A DNA stretch of 5,202 nt from Fidelibacterota bacterium (GTDB lineage: Bacteria; Fidelibacterota; Marinisomatia; Marinisomatales; CAZVFT01): assembly GCA_014381485.1 (NCBI GenBank), contig JACNLN010000037.1, positions 1 to 5,202 on the forward strand, read 5' to 3'. The notes below the pieces were generated by a model. The model did not search any database. It was not told the origin of the DNA and saw nothing but the letters and a program-made list of their open reading frames with translations. The position numbers and the translations under genes are program-made. Below are positions 1-5,202 of the stretch, piece after piece (the first letter of the stretch is position 1; every line of letters starts with the position of its first letter).

Positions 1-89
1 GTTAGACGTTTGGTCAAGTATAACTTCCGCAAAGTTTTAATTTCAGTTAAATTTACCTGTCGTAAATAATTGATTTAGCGTTAATATCA

Positions 90-95
90 CAGGAG
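90..95 (+). promoter_or_regulatory. Ribosome binding site of the first gene
   Basis: CAGGAG is a strong Shine-Dalgarno match and the only one in the leader. It lies 11 bases before the ATG at 107 and 14 before the second in-frame ATG at 110. The spacing is a little long for either and favours the first ATG. I could not identify a convincing promoter in the bases before it. Confidence 0.7.
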
Positions 96-106
96 TCTAT
101 ATCACA

Positions 107-364
107 ATGATGAATACAAACGAACAAGAATACAATCCACAACTGAAAAGAGTTGTTTTAGAGGTTGTGGAAAATCAAATTCGTAAAAAAACTCCTCCTG
201 AAACGGAACAAACACTTAACCGTTTGATGGATGATGGATACTCTCGTGAGCGTGCAGTTAAAATGATTGCGAGTGTTGTCATGATGGAGATATGGGATGT
301 CTTGGGCGACGAGAGCAATTTTGATGAAAAGAAATTTGTAAAACAGTTAAAAAAATTGAAGTAA
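107..364 (+). CDS. Small conserved-looking protein of unknown function, DUF1841-like
   Basis: This 85-residue protein has no signal peptide or membrane segment and should be cytoplasmic. From memory its pattern resembles the small DUF1841-type proteins. The shared features are an N-terminal NPQL followed by a helix with VVENQI (residues about 20-25), a central PPET (about 30-33), a T-x-x-RLMDDGY segment (about 36-46), a hydrophobic helix with an EIWDVL core (about 61-66), and an FDEKKFVKQLKKL tail. That family has no established function to my knowledge, so none is assigned. No catalytic or metal-binding cluster is visible: there are no cysteines or histidines at all. The charged helical make-up suits a small all-helical, possibly protein-binding domain. 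The start is supported by CAGGAG at 90-95. It ends 8 bases before selB on the same strand, so it is probably co-transcribed with selB and mutS. The gene is very likely real; the family assignment is tentative. Confidence 0.75.
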   Translation: MMNTNEQEYNPQLKRVVLEVVENQIRKKTPPETEQTLNRLMDDGYSRERAVKMIASVVMMEIWDVLGDESNFDEKKFVKQLKKLK

Positions 365-372
365 GAAAGCAG

Positions 373-2247
373 ATGTCTCAAATTGTCATCGGTACAGCGG
401 GTCATATCGATCACGGTAAGACAGTCCTCGTTAAGGCACTGACCGGGACGGATACGGATAGCCATCCGGAGGAGAAAGAGCGGGGGATGACAATTGACCT
501 CGGTTTTGCTTTTCTCACTGATGATATCACCATCATTGATGTCCCGGGTCACGAAAAATTTATCCGCAATATGGTAGCAGGGGTGAGTACAGTAGATATT
601 GCTCTTCTAACGATTGCGGCTGACGATGGTATTATGCCCCAGACTCGTGAGCATCTCGACATTCTCAAACTACTTGGTGTACAGACCGGTTGTATTGCCA
701 TAACAAAAATAGATCTGGTAGAAGAAAGTGAGTGGCTGGATCTTCTCGAAGAGGAAATAGGGGAATATGTGCAGGATTCTTTTTTAGATAGTGCCGCCAT
801 CATTCGAGTATCTTCTGTAACAGGTGAAGGGGTCGAGGAACTGAGAAAAATTCTGTTGAACTTGGCAGGTCAGGTAAAAGAAAAGAAAGATCGAGGATTT
901 TTCCGTCTGTGTGTGGATCGGGTTTTCACCAAAAAAGGATTTGGGACCGTGGTAACAGGGACTGTTGTGAGCGGGTCACTTTCCGCTGGTGATGAAGTGG
1001 AGATTTTACCAAATGGGATTGTCACAAAGGTTCGAGCATTGCAGTCTCACGCCAGGGAAGTCAGGTCTGTTAAAACGGGTGATCGGGCTGCCATAAATCT
1101 TGCTGGGATAGAACGTAGAAATCTAAAACGTGGCACCGTTATTGCTTCCCGTGGGATGTTACAAACCACCACGACAATTGGAGTTGAAATTTCCCTCATT
1201 TCATCAACCCTTAGACGTTTGAAACACGAACAGCGAATCAGGGTACATCTCGGAACCGACGAAATATTAGGTCGGGTTTTTCTGGCTGGAAAGGAGAAGG
1301 AGCTGAAAGCTGGGGAGAGTTCATCTGCCCTCATCAAATTGGAATCCCCTGGTGTACCAGCGGTGGATGATCCGGTAATTATTCGGTTTTATTCACCGGC
1401 GGAAACAATGGGAGGAGGTAAAGTCATCGATGCGAATCCACCCCCTAAATGGAAGATTTGTAAAAAGTGGCTATCAGACATTTTCGGACTGAGCAGTGAG
1501 GGGCGGTTTATAAAGTTTTTAGAAGAAAGTGCAAATTCCCCACTAACTGTGAAGGATTGGACTCACCGCTGGCAGTTGTCAAAGTATAATATCAAGACAT
1601 TAGCGGAAAAAGTTGATGTGATACGATTTGGTTTAGACAAAAATCCATACATATTACCCCGATTATCTGTGGATGGACATAAGGACAGGCTGATTGGATT
1701 TCTTGAGGCATTTCATTCTCGTAATCCTTATAAAAAAGGGGCAAGACGTGAAGAGTTAATCCAGAAGATGGGGATCAGTTTATCTCTTTATGATTTTCTA
1801 ACAGAATTGTTAAAGAGCCACGGAAAAGTGGAAATTGATAATGGTTTCATCCGACTGGTAGGATTTCAGATTCAATTGAAATCTGGCGATATGGCTATTA
1901 CTCGAAATGTTGAAAAGCATCTATTGGACAGCAAGTTTAATCTCTTATCGTCATCAGAAATTGCTACACTGCAAAATGTTCCAATCTCACATTTACTTCA
2001 ACTCCTGCATATTTTGAAAAACGACAATAAAATTGTTGAAATTAATCGAGATCTTTGGATTCACGCCGAGAATCTGAAATCTTTAAAATCAAAGGTCAGA
2101 CAATTTTTTGAAAAGGATTCCAGGATGTCTGTGGTGGACTTTAAATCTTTTACGAATACAACCAGAAAGCACGCCATTCCGCTTCTTGAATATCTTGACA
2201 GGCACGAGATAACTATGCGGGATGGAAACGTCAGGATTCTTCTGTGA
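373..2247 (+). CDS. selB: Selenocysteine-specific translation elongation factor SelB
   Basis: SelB is a GTPase that binds Sec-tRNA(Sec) and the SECIS hairpin in selenoprotein mRNA and delivers selenocysteine at in-frame UGA codons on the ribosome. The 624-residue product matches the usual bacterial length (about 610-640). The GTPase domain has all five motifs: GHIDHGKT (10-17), ERGMTIDLGF (36-45, with the switch I Thr40), DVPGH (56-60), TKID (111-114) and SSVTG (147-151). TKxD in place of NKxD is normal for SelB. A translation-factor beta-barrel follows (about 178-260, with the KKGFGTVVTGTVVSG signature). The third domain ends at MGGGKVIDANPPPK (346-359). The rest (about 360-624) is the winged-helix region. 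Its last module holds TRKHAIPLLEYLDR (597-610) and ends in RILL, the conserved SECIS-binding end, so the protein is complete. The start lacks a strong Shine-Dalgarno (only GAAAG at 365-369), which suggests coupling to the gene upstream. The stop overlaps the mutS start. No abnormal residues were seen. Confidence 0.97.
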   Translation: MSQIVIGTAGHIDHGKTVLVKALTGTDTDSHPEEKERGMTIDLGFAFLTDDITIIDVPGHEKFIRNMVAGVSTVDIALLTIAADDGIMPQTREHLDILKLLGVQTGCIAITKIDLVEESEWLDLLEEEIGEYVQDSFLDSAAIIRVSSVTGEGVEELRKILLNLAGQVKEKKDRGFFRLCVDRVFTKKGFGTVVTGTVVSGSLSAGDEVEILPNGIVTKVRALQSHAREVRSVKTGDRAAINLAGIERRNLKRGTVIASRGMLQTTTTIGVEISLISSTLRRLKHEQRIRVHLGTDEILGRVFLAGKEKELKAGESSSALIKLESPGVPAVDDPVIIRFYSPAETMGGGKVIDANPPPKWKICKKWLSDIFGLSSEGRFIKFLEESANSPLTVKDWTHRWQLSKYNIKTLAEKVDVIRFGLDKNPYILPRLSVDGHKDRLIGFLEAFHSRNPYKKGARREELIQKMGISLSLYDFLTELLKSHGKVEIDNGFIRLVGFQIQLKSGDMAITRNVEKHLLDSKFNLLSSSEIATLQNVPISHLLQLLHILKNDNKIVEINRDLWIHAENLKSLKSKVRQFFEKDSRMSVVDFKSFTNTTRKHAIPLLEYLDRHEITMRDGNVRILL

Positions 2248-2249
2248 TG
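2233..2249 (+). promoter_or_regulatory. selB stop / mutS start overlap with internal ribosome binding site
   Basis: The sequence GTGATGG contains two possible mutS starts in frame: GTG at 2244 (4-base overlap with selB, GTGA) and ATG at 2247 (1-base overlap, TGATG). The nearest Shine-Dalgarno is AGGA at 2233-2236, inside selB. It sits 7 bases from the GTG and 10 from the ATG. Spacing favours the GTG slightly, while codon preference favours the ATG. The two products differ by one N-terminal methionine. Either way the geometry is typical of termination-reinitiation coupling. Confidence 0.7.
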
Positions 2250-4859
2250 GCTGGTAAGAAGTCAAAAAAAAGGGAAGAAATGACGCCTTTAATGCGGCAG
2301 TATCATAGCATCAAGGCAAAACATCCCGACACTCTTGTTCTTTTTCGGATGGGGGATTTTTACGAAACCTTCGAAGATGACGCAAAAGTTACATCAAGAA
2401 TTTTAAACATCGCTCTGACGAAACGAGCGAATGGAGCAGCCGCTTCTGTTCCTCTGGCTGGATTTCCTCACCATGCTCTCGATTCATATCTTCATAAGCT
2501 CATTGAAGCAGGGTTGCGGGTGGCGATTTGTGAACAGGTGGAAGATCCTAAACTAGCAAAAGGAATCGTCAAGCGGGAAGTGGTGGAGGTGGTTACTCCA
2601 GGCACAACAATATCTGAAAAATACCTTGATGAAAAATCAAACAATTTTTTAGCTGCTATTCATGGTAACAAAGATCTAACCGGATTCGCATTTTTTGATC
2701 ACTCCACGGGGGAATTTTATGTCGGTGAGTCAGGTGAAGGTAATCTACATGAAATTATGGTCAAGTTTTTTCCTAAGGAAGTGATCATCCCGGAAAAGTC
2801 GAATGTTGAACAGGAAACCTGGTTCAAGAAAATCCGCCCATTTGTGACTGAGATGGATGAATGGTCATTTAACTACGATACATCCTATTCTTCCCTCATT
2901 GATCATTTTGGTATGACCTCTTTGAAAGGGTTTGGATGCGAGGATTTTACTGTTGGGATAACAGCTGCAGGTGTGATTCTTCGATATGTCCAACATAATA
3001 TTAAGAGCGCCCTCCATCACCTCACAAAATTGGTTCCCATTAGGAACGAGGAGATTATGGGGCTGGATGAGTTCACAGTGCGAAATCTGGAACTTTTCTA
3101 TTCACTGGCAACTCAGGGGGTTCACGGGACTTTAATCAGTGTGTTGGATAAAACAGTGACCCCCGGAGGCGGAAGGCTTCTGCGGAAACGGTTGAAACAT
3201 CCCCTCACCAACAAGCAGCGAATAGAAAATCGTCTTTCCTGTGTAAAAGGATTTGTTACCGATGAAGATTTCCGGAGTGTTATTCGGCGAAGATTGATGA
3301 ATTGTAGTGATCTGGAACGGTTAGTGGGGAAATTAAGTCGAGGTAAAGCTACCCCAAGAGATCTTGTCTATCTAAAATCGACTCTAACATTGATCCCTGA
3401 TCTTTACAATCATCTTCAAAATTCTGGAAGCACTGCTCTTCAATTATTGGGTGAACAATTTGAAGATACTGCTGACATTGTAACATCCATCGAAAATACC
3501 CTTGTAGATTCTCCTCCAATTACAGTGGGGGAAGGAGGTATCATTCGAGATGATGTCAATGAAGAATTGGATGAATTACGGGCTATTGCAAAAGGGGGAA
3601 AAGATTGGATTAATTCGATGGAAAAGTCTGAGAAGGAACGGACAGGTATCCCTTCTCTGAAAATTGGGTACAACAAGGTATTCGGGTATTATCTGCAAGT
3701 CACCCGACCCCATCTCGATAAAGTCCCGAACAGCTACATAAGAAAACAGACACTGGTAAATGCAGAACGATTTATAACACCTGAATTGAAGGAATACGAG
3801 GAGAAAATTCTCAATGCGGAGGAAAGGCTGGTGGAAATTGAGATGGGAATTTTCCAATTTCTTCGAACAGAGGTTTTGAAACAAGCGGCAAAAATACAAA
3901 CAAACGCCGAGGTGTTAAATCAGATCGATCTCCACGCCACATTAGCTGAAGTAGCTGTGGAAAACCATTACACGGAACCATTAATAACTGATGGAACGAA
4001 TATCAGTTTGGAGGAATCCAGGCATCCAGTCGTGGAAGTCATTATGCCGGCAGGAGAGAAGTTTATTCCTAATGATCTTGATATTTCAACGGACAGAGAC
4101 CAAATCCTGCTGGTCACCGGTCCCAATATGGCGGGGAAGTCCACATATCTTCGGCAGGTGGGATTGATTGTTGTTCTGGCACAGATGGGGAGTTATGTAC
4201 CCGCTCAGAAAGCAGAGATTGGCGTGGTGGATCGCCTTTTTACCCGTGTTGGCGCCAGTGATAATTTAGCTGGTGGAGAATCCACATTTTTAGTGGAAAT
4301 GATCGAGGCAGCAAATATATTGAATAATGCTACTTCTCAGAGTCTGGTACTTTTTGATGAAATCGGTCGGGGGACAGCCACGTATGATGGTCTATCACTT
4401 GCGTGGGCGATTACAGAATATTTACACGAGACACCTTCCTCTCAGCCAAGAACTGTATTTGCTACCCATTATCACGAATTAACTGAGCTTGAAGAGATTC
4501 TTTCTCGTGTAAAAAATTATAATGTGGCAGTAAAGGAGTTTGGAGATAAAATTGTCTTCTTGAGAAAGATTATTCCTGGATCGTGTGATAAGAGTTACGG
4601 GATTCACGTGGCGCAAATGGCAGGTGTACCTGACTCCGTCATCCGGCGAGCTACGAACATCCTTCATCAACTGGTACATCACGAATCCCCTGAAATCGAG
4701 GGAACTATTCCACCCGGTTCGACGTCTAATCAGTTGGACTTATTTTCTGAACAGGAATTAAGGTTAAGGGAAACGTTAGCAGATCTGGATATTGATAAAA
4801 TGACTCCCCTTGAAGCGTTGAAAAAATTAGATGAATTGAAATCAGAGTATGATCTGTAA
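2244..4859 (+). CDS. mutS: DNA mismatch repair protein MutS (MutS1)
   Basis: MutS binds base mismatches and small loops in newly replicated DNA and, as an ATP-driven sliding clamp, recruits MutL. The 871-residue product has the full MutS1 layout. The N-terminal mismatch-recognition domain carries the DNA-wedge motif Phe39-Tyr40-Glu41 within FRMGDFYETF, followed by the SLTKR-like and VAICEQ segments. A connector, a lever core and the clamp (roughly 130-570) come next. The ATPase domain has Walker A GPNMAGKST (626-634), the signature DNLAGGESTFLVEM (from 673), Walker B LVLFDE (701-706) and ATHYHE (740-745). Near the C-terminus QLDLF (830-834) is an ideal beta-clamp-binding pentapeptide, and the last 20 residues (TPLEALKKLDELK) form the terminal helix seen in many MutS1 proteins. 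FYE argues against MutS2 or other paralogues. Numbering assumes the GTG start at 2244; the ATG at 2247 would shift it by one. It overlaps selB and is the last gene of the unit. No mutL is seen here. Confidence 0.98.
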   Translation: MMAGKKSKKREEMTPLMRQYHSIKAKHPDTLVLFRMGDFYETFEDDAKVTSRILNIALTKRANGAAASVPLAGFPHHALDSYLHKLIEAGLRVAICEQVEDPKLAKGIVKREVVEVVTPGTTISEKYLDEKSNNFLAAIHGNKDLTGFAFFDHSTGEFYVGESGEGNLHEIMVKFFPKEVIIPEKSNVEQETWFKKIRPFVTEMDEWSFNYDTSYSSLIDHFGMTSLKGFGCEDFTVGITAAGVILRYVQHNIKSALHHLTKLVPIRNEEIMGLDEFTVRNLELFYSLATQGVHGTLISVLDKTVTPGGGRLLRKRLKHPLTNKQRIENRLSCVKGFVTDEDFRSVIRRRLMNCSDLERLVGKLSRGKATPRDLVYLKSTLTLIPDLYNHLQNSGSTALQLLGEQFEDTADIVTSIENTLVDSPPITVGEGGIIRDDVNEELDELRAIAKGGKDWINSMEKSEKERTGIPSLKIGYNKVFGYYLQVTRPHLDKVPNSYIRKQTLVNAERFITPELKEYEEKILNAEERLVEIEMGIFQFLRTEVLKQAAKIQTNAEVLNQIDLHATLAEVAVENHYTEPLITDGTNISLEESRHPVVEVIMPAGEKFIPNDLDISTDRDQILLVTGPNMAGKSTYLRQVGLIVVLAQMGSYVPAQKAEIGVVDRLFTRVGASDNLAGGESTFLVEMIEAANILNNATSQSLVLFDEIGRGTATYDGLSLAWAITEYLHETPSSQPRTVFATHYHELTELEEILSRVKNYNVAVKEFGDKIVFLRKIIPGSCDKSYGIHVAQMAGVPDSVIRRATNILHQLVHHESPEIEGTIPPGSTSNQLDLFSEQELRLRETLADLDIDKMTPLEALKKLDELKSEYDL

Positions 4860-4885
4860 TCAGTTGAATGAAAAATAAAAATTTA

Positions 4886-4902
4886 ATTGGTTCTTCACCA
4901 AT
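4886..4902 (-). terminator. Possible weak intrinsic terminator for - strand transcription
   Basis: ATTGGT (4886-4891) and ACCAAT (4897-4902) form a perfect 6-bp stem with a 5-base loop. On the + strand no T-run follows, so it does not look like a terminator for mutS. On the - strand the stem is followed directly by TAAATTTTTATTTTT, the usual U-rich tail. That reading implies a convergent transcript arriving from the right, but no gene for it is visible. The stem is short and poor in G+C, so termination would be inefficient. Confidence 0.35.
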
Positions 4903-4910
4903 CCATCAGG

Positions 4911-4990
4911 AGCCGGACAGGTCAGTCCGGTATCTGACTGATCAGTCGAAAGCCTGACAGATCCGTCGGTAGCCGGATAAATTTGTGTGG
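4911..4990. repeat. Four degenerate 20-bp tandem units with dyad symmetry
   Basis: Units begin at 4911, 4931, 4951 and 4971, so the period is exactly 20 bp. Majority sequence is AGCCKGACAGATCAGTCGGG. Units 1 and 3 agree at 15 of 20 positions, units 2 and 3 at 13, units 1 and 4 at 13. The core of units 1-3 is GAC-N-GRTC-N-GTC; in unit 4 it has decayed to GATAAATTTGTG. Unit 1 contains the inverted repeat CCGGAC/GTCCGG (4913-4918 and 4925-4930) and unit 2 the perfect palindrome GACTGATCAGTC (4936-4947). The segment at 4891-4910 matches unit 3 at 11 of 20 positions in the same register and may be a decayed fifth unit. There are no unique spacers, so this is not a CRISPR array. Confidence 0.75.
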
Positions 4991-5000
4991 GTGAGTATAA

Positions 5001-5066
5001 CATAAGCATATCTTGAATACACTTAGTAATGATCGCTTATGAAGTTCTCTCAGGATATCGCTTATG
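5001..5066. repeat. GCTTATG motif cluster with imperfect inverted repeat
   Basis: GCTTATG occurs on the + strand at 5035-5041 and 5060-5066, and as CATAAGC at 5001-5007. The two + copies extend to a shared 10-mer, ATCGCTTATG, 25 bp apart. The outer copies form an inverted repeat: CATAAGCATATC (5001-5012) against GATATCGCTTATG (5054-5066), identical after one single-base gap, with 41 bp between. It could be a set of protein-binding sites or the remnant of a small mobile element; no target duplication was recognised. Confidence 0.6.
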
Positions 5067-5090
5067 TGAGTTTGTCCGATCAAGGTATTC

Positions 5091-5099
5091 TGTGGATAA
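5091..5099 (-). promoter_or_regulatory. Perfect DnaA box match (TTATCCACA on the - strand)
   Basis: The + strand reads TGTGGATAA, the exact complement of the high-affinity DnaA box TTATCCACA known from E. coli. One 9-mer match on either strand in about 340 bases would be expected by chance about 0.003 times under equal base use, although I did not choose this motif in advance. A second, poor match (two mismatches) lies at 4986-4994. A single good box does not make an origin. Confidence 0.4.
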
Positions 5100-5202
5100 G
5101 ACGCTCAATGTGGTCTTTGGTAAAGCTTTGAGTTAGCCAATTATGATTCTTAATATCAGTTAAAAATTTATATCGTGGAACTTTTCAGTTGGAAAACCTC
5201 CC

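Larger units (their letters stand above)
4860..5202. other. Gene-free region downstream of mutS, rich in short repeats
   Basis: No credible gene lies in these 343 bases on either strand; all frames are broken by frequent stops. In order it holds an AT-rich run (4871-4888), a small hairpin (4886-4902), four 20-bp phased units (4911-4990), a cluster of GCTTATG motifs forming an inverted repeat (5001-5066) and a consensus DnaA box (5091-5099). The right-hand 100 bases show nothing further that I can identify. No tRNA, including tRNA(Sec), was recognised. Confidence 0.75.

Noticed and set aside
36..106. Promoter for the three-gene unit
   Set aside because: AATAAT (65-70) is a fair -10 match, but the best-placed -35 is only about 3 of 6. 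No alternative in 1-106 is better, so I do not annotate a promoter.
4911..4990. CRISPR-like array
   Set aside because: The 20-bp units abut directly with no unique spacers, are degenerate, and no cas gene is near.
4990..5017. Possible dif-like Xer recombination site
   Set aside because: GGTGAGTATAA (4990-5000) matches the E. coli XerC arm at 9 of 11 positions, and the overlapping - strand TTATGTTATAC matches the XerD arm at 9 of 11. However, neither reading has a recognisable second arm after a 6-base centre, so no complete dif site exists.
4860..5202. tRNA(Sec) gene (selC) next to selB
   Set aside because: No long acceptor stem, T-loop GGTTCGA-type sequence or long variable arm could be found on either strand of the non-coding tail.
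5175..5202. GTG start of a further + strand gene at the window edge
   Set aside because: GTG at 5175 stays open to the end for only nine codons and has no ribosome binding site in front of it.

Overview
The window looks like ordinary bacterial chromosome from an organism I cannot name. It has a bacterial-type SelB with a C-terminal winged-helix region, a canonical MutS1 and tight same-strand gene packing. Base composition is moderately AT-rich by eye. The presence of SelB implies that the host decodes UGA as selenocysteine and should carry selA, selC and selD elsewhere; none of these is visible here. The family resemblance of the first gene and the style of the intergenic repeats loosely suggest an environmental lineage, but that is only an impression.

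Layout. Bases 1-106 are a short leader ending in a clear ribosome binding site. Three genes follow on the + strand in what looks like one transcription unit. They are a small acidic/basic protein of unknown function (107-364), selB (373-2247, 8 bases downstream) and mutS (2244-4859, overlapping the end of selB). Both selB and mutS are full length and carry every diagnostic motif, with no frameshift or internal stop. The window then ends in 343 bases with no convincing gene (4860-5202).

How the genes relate. SelB delivers Sec-tRNA(Sec) to the ribosome at UGA codons marked by a SECIS hairpin. MutS recognises mismatches after replication. There is no known mechanistic link between them, so the overlap most simply reflects shared transcription and translational coupling, not a joint pathway.

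The least explained part is the tail. It holds four 20-bp units in exact 20-bp register, each centred on a near-palindrome of the form GAC-N-GATC-N-GTC. It also has three copies of GCTTATG, two of which form a long imperfect inverted repeat, and a perfect match to the DnaA box TTATCCACA. A small hairpin is followed by a T-rich run only when read on the - strand. This could be an intergenic repeat element, a multi-site protein-binding region or a replication-initiator-type locus; the sequence alone does not decide. I did not find a clearly new multi-gene system.
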